In this document: positions 1 through 8,601 of the stretch, piece after piece | How positions within the stretch are numbered: position 1 is the stretch's first letter | How the letters are laid out: each line of letters begins with the position of its first letter | Source: Ypsolopha sequella | Taxonomy: Eukaryota; Arthropoda; Insecta; Lepidoptera; Ypsolophidae | Direction: 5' to 3' | Length of the DNA: 64,000 nt | Assembly: GCA_934047225.1 (NCBI GenBank) | Contig: OW203985.1 | Location: 6,713,501-6,777,500 of the forward strand | The notes under the pieces: generated by a model | What the model was told of the DNA's origin: nothing | Databases searched by the model: none | The model's input: the letters and a program-made list of their open reading frames with translations, nothing else | Made by a program: the position numbers and the translations under genes

Positions 1-388
1 CAAACTGGTCCCTTAAATTTTCTTCCAAATTAGTGCCAAAGCCACAATCCTTCGACATTTTCTTAAGTTCTGTCACATAGTCTTTAATTAGTTCCTCTTT
101 GCCCTGTTTACGCAATCGAAACTTGAATCTCTCCGCCATTACACTTGGTACCGGTTGCAAATGATTTTTCATGGTAGTTACTAAATAAGTGTATGTTTGT
201 GTCGAAGGTATGTTTGGCATACATAATGTTTTCATCAGATCGTACGCGTTAGGGCCGATAATCGTGATTAATGTGGCTACTTTCACCGCTTCCTTAATAT
301 CATTCACTATAAAATATTGTTCTAAGCGTTCTATATACGTACTCCAATTGTCCTTCTCAATATCAAACACGTCTAACTTCCCAACCAT
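1..388 (-). CDS. Gag of a Ty3/gypsy-type retrotransposon, N-terminal part, runs off the window
   Basis: On the minus strand an ATG at 386-388 opens a frame that stays open to the window edge (129 codons). It starts MVGKLDVFDIEKDNW and contains YIERLEQYF, KVATLITIIGPNAYDL and MAERFKFRLRKQGKEELI. This composition is typical of capsid-type Gag proteins of insect gypsy-class retrotransposons, where Gag packages the element RNA in cytoplasmic particles. The primer site and LTR lie just upstream on the same strand at the expected spacing, which fixes the start and supports the assignment. Protease, RT and integrase would lie left of the window. No stop or frameshift occurs in the visible part, so the copy may be young. 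The assignment to gypsy rather than another LTR class is by resemblance only. Confidence 0.8.
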   Translation of the reverse strand, partial: MVGKLDVFDIEKDNWSTYIERLEQYFIVNDIKEAVKVATLITIIGPNAYDLMKTLCMPNIPSTQTYTYLVTTMKNHLQPVPSVMAERFKFRLRKQGKEELIKDYVTELKKMSKDCGFGTNLEENLRDQF

Positions 389-455
389 GGTAGCACTTCC
401 TTACACAGAGTTCACCACTTCACGATATAACTATTTACATAAATTCGATTGTCCA

Positions 456-466
456 CCTCGTCGCCA
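456..466 (-). other. Primer binding site, tRNA-Ser type
   Basis: On the minus strand the bases just inside the LTR read TGGCGACGAGG. This matches the complement of the 3' end plus CCA of insect tRNA-Ser(GCT), which ends in CCTCGTCG. It sits one base inside the LTR and about 70 bases before the gag ATG. Confidence 0.7.
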
Positions 467-467
467 A

Positions 468-633
468 TGTAATATATATGGTCTTTGGCACTATATATAA
501 CAGATAATGTAATAAAACACAGCAAGTAATTTCGTAACAGTCTATTGCTCACTGGCTACAAACGCAGAATAAAATACCTGCATGATATATAAAATATAAG
601 ATGATATAAACAAATCTACCCTCGTACATTACA
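468..633 (-). mobile_element. 5' LTR of the gypsy-type element
   Basis: A 166-bp segment has matching inverted ends (TGTAAT at one end, ATTACA at the other) and is followed on the minus strand by a primer site and gag. It contains a TATATA-rich core. The outer edge at 633 is exactly the point where homology between the two palindrome arms stops. The element has therefore inserted at or into the outer part of the left arm. Confidence 0.7.
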
Positions 634-1927
634 TAACCTTTAGCACGAATTTAGTAGGCGATTCTTATGAAATCGTTCAGAGAATAATAAAACAATTGGT
701 TAATTCGAGAGGGCGTCCGTCACGATCACTTCGGACATTAATTTAACTTTAAAATTGCATCTACCTTGCAAATACCTGTTTTATCCTTCATTATTAAAAT
801 GAATAATTTTCAAAATGTAAATTTTATATTTTATTTAATTCTAGCCATTTTACGACAACGTATTTTCCCAAATCTAGCACCTTTTTGTGAGTAAGTGGCA
901 ACACCGCTGGCAAGGCTGTGGGAAGCTTGCTGTCGCCGGCGACGGCAACAGCGGGAATCCCCCACACCGCAGCGCCCCCGCTCACGCACACTGCCTTAGG
1001 TTACGTAATTACGCAATACATTTGCAGTTTTAAGGTGAACGCGCACTTATCCACATCGCATTAACCGCACGCAATGCAGTCATCAATAAATGGTCTCGTG
1101 CACCTATCTGAATCTTCTACACCGAATGCATCGCATCGCATCCACCATTTCAATTAGTATTCATCGTAAAACTGCAGATGACTTAATCAGAACAACGCCG
1201 TGTGCGTCGATGCTGCTGCTGTTATCAGCTGCGGCTTCGGATACTACAGCTCGAATGGGTGTCTAATAGAACTTCATACTAAGAATTTAAACGTGGCTAC
1301 TAGTGATTGTGGGTCCGGCGGTGCGAACAAGTGCGCGTTTACCCTTACTACCCAGCACGTGGCGGGAAAGCCGCAAAGGCGCGCCGGTGAAACATCGCCT
1401 TTGCCGGTGCCGTGCCGTTAAGTGGAAAAGGCGTGCATATAAAATCATACATTTTTGCCTCCACCTTCGCCGTGCCGTCGCCGTCGCCGTTGCCGTGCCG
1501 TCGGAAAACCGTTAAATGGAAAAACCGCCATTGACTCAGCACTGGCAGAGCGGCAGCGGTGTAGGGTGGGGAGGGGCACCCGAGTAGGTAAGTATTACCG
1601 CTCTAAGCCGCCGCGCCGCGCCACCGCGCCGCCGCCGCAGTTACCGTTTATCAAGATAATTTTAGGACGTATATAAAAAAGGGCATAACTCCTTCTTCAA
1701 GTGGTATTTTTTTTTTGTATGCCTTTATAAAAAGCCTTTGTTACTTTTCGATGACAGTATTCTCATCACTAATGACGTGGCTAATAATGCGTAATACCTA
1801 TATTAAAAACCGTAATGTAGGCATCAGTGCTTCTCCCGTTGTGCAGAATGAAACAAGCACTTACTTAGTTCATTTGCGTACCGTAGAAGTATGTTTAACC
1901 TCAAAACGCCCAAAGGTCTTTTAAAAG
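634..1927. other. Outer part of left arm, no gene recognised
   Basis: No conserved protein is recognisable here. It contains A/T-rich DNA, a GC-rich stretch at 890-1000, short ATCGCATCGCA-like runs near 1130, and the GCC-rich run listed separately. Short open frames are frame shadows of the GC-rich DNA. Confidence 0.6.
1451..1530 (+). repeat. GCC/GTC-rich low-complexity run with CCGTTAAATGGAAAAA motif
   Basis: A CCGTGCCGTCGCCGTCGCCG-type run is followed by GGAAAACCGTTAAATGGA. A related motif lies just upstream at 1400-1430. The mirror is at 7705-7780 in the right arm, and a third, independent occurrence is at 9001-9136 outside the palindrome. It is non-coding as far as I can see. Confidence 0.7.
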
Positions 1928-2004
1928 GACTCAACTGTCTACTCGGTACCAGCCCAAGACAGTTACCCAATCCATCTCATAGACGCCCAGGGTCCTATAC
2001 CCTA
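1928..2004 (+). repeat. 77-bp direct repeat, outer copy in left arm
   Basis: Begins GACTCAACTGTCTACTCGG and ends GGTCCTATACCCTA. It is repeated in the same orientation at 2915-2991 with about four mismatches. The pair encloses the shorter acetyltransferase copy. Its last bases supply that copy's stop codon: the reading frame ends where the repeat starts on the minus strand. Confidence 0.9.
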
Positions 2005-2826
2005 GTGAGGGACCGGCGCCTGTAGCACCTCGGCCTTCTGCTGACTCTGCACCTCGGCCTTGGCTCCGGGTGACGGCTCGCCACTTGCTGAGCCGTTATT
2101 GGAGTGGTAGTGGTAGCTGCTGCCGTTGCCCCCTCCCGCGCTGCCGTGAATCACCGTGCCGATGGTGGAAAGAGGTCTGTGCGTGGAGTAGCAGCCCACC
2201 TGCTGGATCACGACGGGCTTGCTGCGACCTGATATTGGTCTGAGCTGTTGCTTGGCAAGCTGGAAGAACTCCGGCACCGCGGCGAAATTATTGCTCTGCT
2301 TCATGAAATCAGCGAGCCCGTAGTTCTTGCGTATGAACGTGCGCATCTTTTCCGAGGGGCTGTCGATCGCGAGTTGCGCCGGTGACACGCCCTCCTCCTG
2401 CAGCATGTGGTCGAAGAGCCGCTTGCCGTGTCCGTGCCGCTGGTAGTGGCGCAGCACACAGAAGTCGAGCACGCACAGCGGCTCCGACTCGATCACCTGC
2501 GCGTGCATGTCGTACAGGAACAGCTTCTTTTGGCCCACCTTCAGGAACCCGATCACGAGCCCCAACCTCCCATTGGCATGAGCATCCTTCAGCAAATAGA
2601 GCATGTTGGCGGGCGTTTTGTGCATCTTCTCCGCGGTGGTGATAACCTTGTTGAGTCCCTGCGCGTGCACCGACTGCTCACCGAGATTGTCGATGATCCT
2701 CGACAAGCTTTCGTGCATCAGCCTGATGGTGCGCAGGTCCCCGCGGAACCCTGAGGGTATCAGGGTGTAGTTTAGCTTGGTGATTTCATCCTGCAGCATA
2801 TCGTTCACCGGCATCACCCACGTCAT
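2002..2826 (-). CDS. Alpha-tubulin N-acetyltransferase, short copy A (left arm)
   Basis: A 274-residue intronless frame from the ATG at 2824-2826 (MTWVMPVNDM). The family acetylates lysine 40 of alpha-tubulin inside microtubules, with acetyl-CoA as donor. The whole catalytic GNAT-type domain is present (about residues 1-190): ESEPLCVLDF with the catalytic Cys, QRHGHGKRL as acetyl-CoA binding loop, and LAIDSPSEK with the catalytic Asp. In human ATAT1 these correspond to Cys120 and Asp157. Compared with copy B it differs at scattered residues, including Y123C next to the catalytic Cys. It lacks the last 51 residues because the frame runs into a 77-bp direct repeat that supplies the stop. No introns are seen, so a retrocopy origin is possible. 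The family is secure; activity and expression are unknown. Confidence 0.85.
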   Translation of the reverse strand: MTWVMPVNDMLQDEITKLNYTLIPSGFRGDLRTIRLMHESLSRIIDNLGEQSVHAQGLNKVITTAEKMHKTPANMLYLLKDAHANGRLGLVIGFLKVGQKKLFLYDMHAQVIESEPLCVLDFCVLRHYQRHGHGKRLFDHMLQEEGVSPAQLAIDSPSEKMRTFIRKNYGLADFMKQSNNFAAVPEFFQLAKQQLRPISGRSKPVVIQQVGCYSTHRPLSTIGTVIHGSAGGGNGSSYHYHSNNGSASGEPSPGAKAEVQSQQKAEVLQAPVPH

Positions 2827-2914
2827 TCTGCTCTCTAGCACCTGCTTCTCTTATCAAACACACTACGTATTTACGGATGATACAAATATAATATCCCAGA
2901 TTTATGAATTAATT

Positions 2915-2991
2915 GACTCAACTGTCTACTCGGTACAAGCCCAAGACAGTTACCCAATTCATCTCGTAGACGCCCAGGGTCCTATACCCTA
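2915..2991 (+). repeat. 77-bp direct repeat, inner copy in left arm
   Basis: Second member of the pair with 1928-2004. Homology between the two acetyltransferase units upstream of their ATGs ends exactly where this repeat begins. It is followed by ACTCAAACGTATGTAAGT, which resembles an exon/5' splice junction, so the repeat could derive from a transcribed exon. That last point is speculative. Confidence 0.85.
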
Positions 2992-3317
2992 CTCAAACGT
3001 ATGTAAGTACTTATATCTAAAAAGTTGTAACTAAACTTAGTGGATGTTCCACACAACATGAAAATGCAATAAATCTAGAGCTATCCATGAGTACGGGATG
3101 TCCTTTGGCAGGGTAGATTGTGAGGGCACAAAGATTTTTGTAGGAAGTGAATGCAATATTTCCAAATGTAAAATATCTGAGAAAGGAGAAAATTTATAGA
3201 AAGTAAAAATATTAAACCCCAAACTTCGAGTCTGCGAAACAATGTATGACCAAAGATTTTCACAGTAGAGAAGTGTTTGTGTGTAAGGGTGTGTTTGTGT
3301 GTGTGCCAGTAGGTCTA

Positions 3318-4295
3318 CTAGAGCTTTTTGTGATAAAACTTGATGTCGAAGTAGTCCTGGTCGGTGAACTGCGTGTCGCGCGGTGCCACGACGCCGGCCA
3401 CCTGGAGCGAGAAGAGGGCGGGCGCGGGACCCAGGGCAGGGGTCTTTTCGATGTGCAGCGAGCAGTGGCGCGAGTGAGGGACCGGCGCCTGTAGCACCTC
3501 GGCCTTCTGCTGACTCTGCACCTCAGCCTTGGCTCCGGGTGACGGCTCGCCACTTGCTGAGCCGTTATTGGAGCGGCAGTGGTAGCTGCTGCCGTCGCCC
3601 CCTCCCGCGCTGCCGTGAATCACCGTGCCGATGGTGGAGAGAAGTCTGTGCGCGGAGTAGCGGCCCATCTGCTGGATCACGACGGGCGTGCTGCGACCTG
3701 ATATTGGTCTGAGCTTTTGCTTTGCAAGCTGGAAGAACTCCGGCACCGCGGTGAAATTATTGCTCTGCTGCATGAAATCCGCGAGCTCGTAGTTCTTGCG
3801 CATGAACGTGCGCATCTTTTCCGAGGGGCTGTCGATCGCAAGTTGCGCCGGTGACACGCCCTCCTCCTGCAGCATGTGATCGAAGAGCCGCTTGCCGTGT
3901 CCGTGCCGCTGGTAGTGGCGCAGCACATAGAAGTCGAGCACGCACAGCGGCTCCGACTCGATCACCTGCGCGTGCATGTCGTACAGGAACAGCTTCTTCT
4001 GGCCCACCTTCAGGAACCCGATCACGAGCCCCAACCCTCCATTGGCATGAGCATCCTTCAGCAAATAGAGCGTGTTGGCGGGCGTTTTGTGCATCTTCTC
4101 CGCGGTGGTGATAACCTTGTTGAGTCCCTGCGCGTGCGCCGACTGCTCGCCGAGATCGTCGATGATCCTCGACAAGCTTTCGTGCATCAGCCTGATGGTG
4201 CGCAGGTCCCCGCGGAACCCTGAGGGTATCAGGGTGTAGTTTAGCTTGGTGATTTCATCCTGCAGCATATCGTTCACCGGCATCACCCACGTCAT
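3318..4295 (-). CDS. Alpha-tubulin N-acetyltransferase, full-length copy B (left arm)
   Basis: A 325-residue frame from ATG 4293-4295 to a TAG at 3318-3320, with no intron. It is the most complete of the four copies. The catalytic domain spans about residues 1-190, with Cys118 (EPLCVLDF), the acetyl-CoA loop RHGHGK at 130-135, Asp155 (AIDSPS) and the conserved NNF/VPEFFQL region near 180-190. The tail is low-complexity (Gly/Ser/His-rich about 225-245, Gln/Glu-rich about 258-270) and ends DYFDIKFYHKKL. Disordered tails are usual in this family. The product should act in the cytoplasm on polymerised microtubules, especially axonemes and neurites. It is mirrored at 4941-5918, where one base change creates a stop, so this copy is the best candidate for a working gene. 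The palindrome makes copy-specific expression hard to assign. Confidence 0.88.
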   Translation of the reverse strand: MTWVMPVNDMLQDEITKLNYTLIPSGFRGDLRTIRLMHESLSRIIDDLGEQSAHAQGLNKVITTAEKMHKTPANTLYLLKDAHANGGLGLVIGFLKVGQKKLFLYDMHAQVIESEPLCVLDFYVLRHYQRHGHGKRLFDHMLQEEGVSPAQLAIDSPSEKMRTFMRKNYELADFMQQSNNFTAVPEFFQLAKQKLRPISGRSTPVVIQQMGRYSAHRLLSTIGTVIHGSAGGGDGSSYHCRSNNGSASGEPSPGAKAEVQSQQKAEVLQAPVPHSRHCSLHIEKTPALGPAPALFSLQVAGVVAPRDTQFTDQDYFDIKFYHKKL

Positions 4296-4406
4296 TCTGC
4301 TCTCTAGTACCTGCTTCTCTTTTCAAACACACTACTTGTTTACGGATGATACAAATTTAATATCCCAGATTTATGAATTTATTACTAACGAGTGTAAAGG
4401 ACGTGT

Positions 4407-4829
4407 GACTCGTGAATTTACCGATGTGCTTTTCCATACTGCAATGTTTTTTATAGATACCCACTTTATAGTTAGCCACTTGGCGCCTAGAGGACGCTAG
4501 TGTATTCAAAGCTAGTCAAAGACCATTATGCCCTACCGTCACCTGTTACAGAAGTGGGTAGTGAAGAATACACATTTCTCTTATCGAAACTATGACAGAA
4601 ATAAATTTATATGTTTGAACACTTGGCGATTTATCCATCCCAAGGAGATATAAATTAGCATTATATCATTGCAGTATAGAAACGCAGAAATAAAAGTAAA
4701 TCTGGATGTGAGGAGCTCTGAACCGGGAATCGAACCCGGGACCTCTCGCTTGCCAGGCGATTGCTCTAACCTCTGAGCTATCCAGGTCTCAACACAACTC
4801 GTATAAACAATAGTTTTTGTTACAATACT
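4407..4829. other. Spacer at the palindrome centre
   Basis: 423 bp of single-copy sequence between the arms. It contains a tRNA-like sequence on the minus strand near its right end (4716-4787) and otherwise AT-rich DNA without a recognisable gene. There is no inverted repeat at the hinge, so the arms are separated by a loop and do not meet in a perfect hairpin. Confidence 0.8.
4716..4787 (-). tRNA. tRNA-like sequence (GGC anticodon loop, Ala-like), probably a pseudogene or SINE head
   Basis: The minus strand reads TAGCTCAGAGGTTAGAGCA (D arm, A-box-like), then a four-pair anticodon stem closing a CTGGCAA loop (anticodon GGC), then a perfect T arm CCGGGTTCGATTCCCGG (B-box). The acceptor stem pairs in only about five of seven positions. 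It has good internal promoter boxes but an imperfect acceptor, as in tRNA pseudogenes or tRNA-derived SINE heads. Confidence 0.5.
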
Positions 4830-4940
4830 ACACGTCCTTTACACTCGTTAGTAATAAATTCATAAATCTGGGATATTAAATTTGTATCATCCGTAAACAA
4901 GTAGTGTGTTTGAAAAGAGAAGCAGGTACTAGAGAGCAGA

Positions 4941-5726
4941 ATGACGTGGGTGATGCCGGTGAACGATATGCTGCAGGATGAAATCACCAAGCTAAACTAC
5001 ACCCTGATACCCTCAGGGTTCCGCGGGGACCTGCGCACCATCAGGCTGATGCACGAAAGCTTGTCGAGGATCATCGACGATCTCGGCGAGCAGTCGGCGC
5101 ACGCACAGGGACTCAACAAGGTTATCACCACCGCGGAGAAGATGCACAAAACGCCCGCCAACACGCTCTATTTGCTGAAGGATGCTCATGCCAATGGAGG
5201 GTTGGGGCTCGTGATCGGGTTCCTGAAGGTGGGCCAGAAGAAGCTGTTCCTGTACGACATGCACGCGCAGGTGATCGAGTCGGAGCCGCTGTGCGTGCTC
5301 GACTTCTATGTGCTGCGTCACTACCAGCGGCACGGACACGGCAAGCGGCTCTTCGATCACATGCTGCAGGAGGAGGGCGTGTCACCGGCGCAACTTGCGA
5401 TCGACAGCCCCTCGGAAAAGATGCGCACGTTCATGCGCAAGAACTACGAGCTCGCGGATTTCATGCAGCAGAGCAATAATTTCACCGCGGTGCCGGAGTT
5501 CTTCCAGCTTGCAAAGCAAAAGCTCAGACCAATATCAGGTCGCAGCACGCCCGTCGTGATCCAGCAGATGGGCCGCTACTCCGCGCACAGACTTCTCTCC
5601 ACCATCGGCACGGTGATTCACGGCAGCGCGGGAGGGGGCGACGGCAGCAGCTACCACTGCCGCTCCAATAACGGCTCAGCAAGTGGCGAGCCGTCACCCG
5701 GAGCCAAGGCCGAGGTGCAGAGTTAG
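4941..5726 (+). CDS. Alpha-tubulin N-acetyltransferase, copy B' with premature stop (right arm)
   Basis: Mirror of 3318-4295. The ATG at 4941 and residues 1-261 are essentially identical to the left-arm copy. At 5724-5726 a CAG glutamine codon has become TAG, so translation ends after EVQS. The frame beyond the stop remains open and similar to the left-arm copy up to 5918, which shows that the stop is recent. The catalytic Cys118, RHGHGK loop and Asp155 all lie before the stop. The product would keep the enzyme domain and lose the 64-residue tail. Whether to call it a truncated gene or an early pseudogene cannot be decided from sequence. Confidence 0.85.
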   Translation: MTWVMPVNDMLQDEITKLNYTLIPSGFRGDLRTIRLMHESLSRIIDDLGEQSAHAQGLNKVITTAEKMHKTPANTLYLLKDAHANGGLGLVIGFLKVGQKKLFLYDMHAQVIESEPLCVLDFYVLRHYQRHGHGKRLFDHMLQEEGVSPAQLAIDSPSEKMRTFMRKNYELADFMQQSNNFTAVPEFFQLAKQKLRPISGRSTPVVIQQMGRYSAHRLLSTIGTVIHGSAGGGDGSSYHCRSNNGSASGEPSPGAKAEVQS

Positions 5727-6244
5727 CAGAAGGCCGAGGTGCTACAGGCGCCGGTCCCTCACTCGCGCCACTGCTCGCTGCACATCGAAAAGACCCCTGC
5801 CCTGGGTCCCGCGCCTGCCCTCTTCTCGCTCCAGGTGGCCGGCGTCGTGGCACCGCGCGACACGCAGTTCACCGACCAGGACTACTTCGACATCAAGTTT
5901 TATCACAAAAAGCTCTAGTAGACCTACTGGCACACACACAAACACACCCTTACACACAAACACTTCTCTACTGTGAAAATCTTTGGTCATACATTGTTTC
6001 GCAGACTCGAAGTTTGGGGTTTAATATTTTTACTTTCTATAAATTTTCTCCTTTCTCAGATATTTTACATTTGGAAATATTGCATTCACTTCCTACAAAA
6101 ATCTTTGTGCCCTCACAATCTACCCTGCCAAAGGACATCCCGTACTCATGGATAGCTCTAGATTTATTGCATTTTCATGTTGTGTGGAACATCCACTAAG
6201 TTTAGTTACAACTTTTTAGATATAAGTACTTACATACGTTTGAG

Positions 6245-6321
6245 TAGGGTATAGGACCCTGGGCGTCTACGAGATGAATTGGGTAACTGTCTTGGGCTTG
6301 TACCGAGTAGACAGTTGAGTC
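6245..6321 (-). repeat. 77-bp direct repeat, inner copy in right arm
   Basis: Mirror of 2915-2991. Confidence 0.9.
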
Positions 6322-6409
6322 AATTAATTCATAAATCTGGGATATTATATTTGTATCATCCGTAAATACGTAGTGTGTTTGATAAGAGAAGCAGGTGCTA
6401 GAGAGCAGA

Positions 6410-7234
6410 ATGACGTGGGTGATGCCGGTGAACGATATGCTGCAGGATGAAATCACCAAGCTAAACTACACCCTGATACCCTCAGGGTTCCGCGGGGACC
6501 TGCGCACCATCAGGCTGATGCACGAAAGCTTGTCGAGGATCATCGACAATCTCGGTGAGCAGTCGGTGCACGCGCAGGGACTCAACAAGGTTATCACCAC
6601 CGCGGAGAAGATGCACAAAACGCCCGCCAACATGCTCTATTTGCTGAAGGATGCTCATGCCAATGGGAGGTTGGGGCTCGTGATCGGGTTCCTGAAGGTG
6701 GGCCAAAAGAAGCTGTTCCTGTACGACATGCACGCGCAGGTGATCGAGTCGGAGCCGCTGTGCGTGCTCGACTTCTGTGTGCTGCGCCACTACCAGCGGC
6801 ACGGACACGGCAAGCGGCTCTTCGACCACATGCTGCAGGAGGAGGGCGTGTCACCGGCGCAACTCGCGATCGACAGCCCCTCGGAAAAGATGCGCACGTT
6901 CATACGCAAGAACTACGGGCTCGCGGATTTCATGAAGCAGAGCAATAATTTCGCCGCGGTGCCGGAGTTCTTCCAGCTTGCCAAGCAACAGCTCAGACCA
7001 ATATCAGGTCGCAGCAAGCCCGTCGTGATCCAGCAGGTGGGCTGCTACTCCACGCACAGACCTCTTTCCACCATCGGCACGGTGATTCACGGCAGCGCGG
7101 GAGGGGGCAACGGCAGCAGCTACCACTACCACTCCAATAACGGCTCAGCAAGTGGCGAGCCGTCACCCGGAGCCAAGGCCGAGGTGCAGAGTCAGCAGAA
7201 GGCCGAGGTGCTACAGGCGCCGGTCCCTCACTAG
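6410..7234 (+). CDS. Alpha-tubulin N-acetyltransferase, short copy A' (right arm)
   Basis: Mirror of 2002-2826, again 274 residues. The start is the ATG at 6410. The frame is open a few codons upstream but has no earlier ATG. It carries the same substitutions against copy B as its left-arm partner (Asn48, Met75, Arg87, Cys123, Gly170). Those differences therefore predate the inverted duplication: the A/B tandem pair formed first and was then mirrored. The catalytic Cys and Asp are retained. The C-terminus is cut by the 77-bp repeat at 7232. Confidence 0.85.
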   Translation: MTWVMPVNDMLQDEITKLNYTLIPSGFRGDLRTIRLMHESLSRIIDNLGEQSVHAQGLNKVITTAEKMHKTPANMLYLLKDAHANGRLGLVIGFLKVGQKKLFLYDMHAQVIESEPLCVLDFCVLRHYQRHGHGKRLFDHMLQEEGVSPAQLAIDSPSEKMRTFIRKNYGLADFMKQSNNFAAVPEFFQLAKQQLRPISGRSKPVVIQQVGCYSTHRPLSTIGTVIHGSAGGGNGSSYHYHSNNGSASGEPSPGAKAEVQSQQKAEVLQAPVPH

Positions 7235-7308
7235 GGTATAGGACCCTGGGCGTCTATGAGATGGATTGGGTAACTGTCTTGGGCTGGTACCGAGTAGACA
7301 GTTGAGTC
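7232..7308 (-). repeat. 77-bp direct repeat, outer copy in right arm
   Basis: Mirror of 1928-2004. It begins TAGGGTATAGG and supplies the stop codon of the upstream acetyltransferase copy. Confidence 0.9.
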
Positions 7309-8601
7309 CTTTTAAAAGACCTTTGGGCGTTTTGAGGTTAAACATACTTCTACGGTACGCAAATGAACTAAGTAAGTGTTTGTTTCATTCTGCACAACGG
7401 GAGAAGCACTGATGCCTACATTACGGTTTTTAATATAGGTATTACGCATTATTAGCCACGTCATTAGTGATGAGAATACTGTCATCGAAAAGTAACAAAG
7501 GCTTTTTATAAAGGCATACAAAAAAAAATACCACTTGAAGAAGGAGTTATGCCCTTTTTTATATACGTCCTAAAATTATCTTGATAAACGGTAACTGCGG
7601 CGGCGGCGCGGTGGCGCGGCGCGGCGGCTTAGAGCGGTAATATTTACCTACTCGGGTGCCCCTCCCCACCCTACACCGCTGCCGCTCTGCCAGTGCTGAG
7701 TCAATGGCGGTTTTTCCATTTAACGGTTTTCCGACGGCACGGCAACGGCGACGGCGACGGCACGGCGAAGGTGGAGGCAAAAATGTATGATTTTATATGC
7801 ACGGCTTTTCCACTTAACGGCACGGCACCGGCAAAGGCGATGTTTCACCGGCGCGCCTTTGCGGCTTTCCCGCCACGTGCTGGGTAGTAAGGGTAAACGC
7901 GCACTTGTCCGCACCGCCGGACCCACAATCACTAGTAGCCACGTTTGAATTCTTAGTATGAAGTTCTATTAGACACCCATTCGAGCTGTAGTATCCGAAG
8001 CCGCAGCTGATAACAGCAGCAGCATCGACGCACACGGCGTTGTTCTGATTAAGTCATCTGCAGTTTTACGATGAATACTAATTGAAATGGTGGATGCGAT
8101 GCGATGCATTCGGTGTAGAAGATTCAGATAGGTGCACGAGACCATTTATTGATGACTGCAGTGCGTGCGGTTAATGCGGTGTGGATAAGGGCGCGTCCAC
8201 CTTAAAACTGCACATGTGTTGCGTAATTACGTAACCTAAGGCAGTGTGCGTGAGCGGGGGCGCTGCGGTGTGGGGGATTCCCGCTGTTGCCGTCGCCGGC
8301 GACAGCAAGCTTCCCACAGCCTTGCCAGCGGTGTTGCCACTTACTCACAAAAAGGTGCTAGATTTGGGAAAATACGTTGTCGTAAAATGGCTAGAATTAA
8401 ATAAAATATAAAATTTACATTTTGAAAATTATTCATTTTAATAATGAAGGATAAAACAGGTATTTGCCAGGTAGATGCAATTTTAAAGTTAAATTAATGT
8501 CCGAAGTGATCGTGACGGACGCCCTCTCGAATTAACCAGTTGTTTTATTATTCTTTGAACGATTTCATAAGAATCGCCTACTAAATTCGTGCTAAAGGTT
8601 A

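Larger units (their letters stand above)
634..4406 (+). repeat. Left arm of giant palindrome (3.77 kb)
   Basis: This segment is repeated in reverse orientation at 4830-8601 with only scattered single-base differences and no large gap (3773 versus 3772 bases). From the outside inward it holds about 1.3 kb of non-coding DNA with GCC/GTC-rich runs, a 77-bp direct repeat, a short acetyltransferase copy, the second 77-bp repeat, a 3' region, and a long acetyltransferase copy. The innermost matching bases are GGACGTGT at 4399-4406. The high identity means the duplication is recent or the arms are kept alike by gene conversion. Confidence 0.95.
4830..8601 (-). repeat. Right arm of giant palindrome
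   Basis: Reverse complement of 634-4406. Differences I can see include the base that makes a premature stop at 5724-5726, a synonymous change near 5319, a change near 5104, and length changes in A/T runs near 7520. Homology ends at 8601 (GGTTA). The left arm is interrupted there by an LTR, so the true arm may be longer than seen here. Confidence 0.95.

Noticed and set aside
2382..2754. Plus-strand open frames of 86 and 115 codons (and mirrors at 3851-4223, 5013-5385, 6482-6854)
   Set aside because: They lie antisense to the acetyltransferase copies in GC-rich codons. They are frame shadows with no conserved motif.
3037..3263. Open frames in the 3' region of the long acetyltransferase copy
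   Set aside because: AT-rich, mirrored in the other arm with no motif, and located in the likely 3' UTR.
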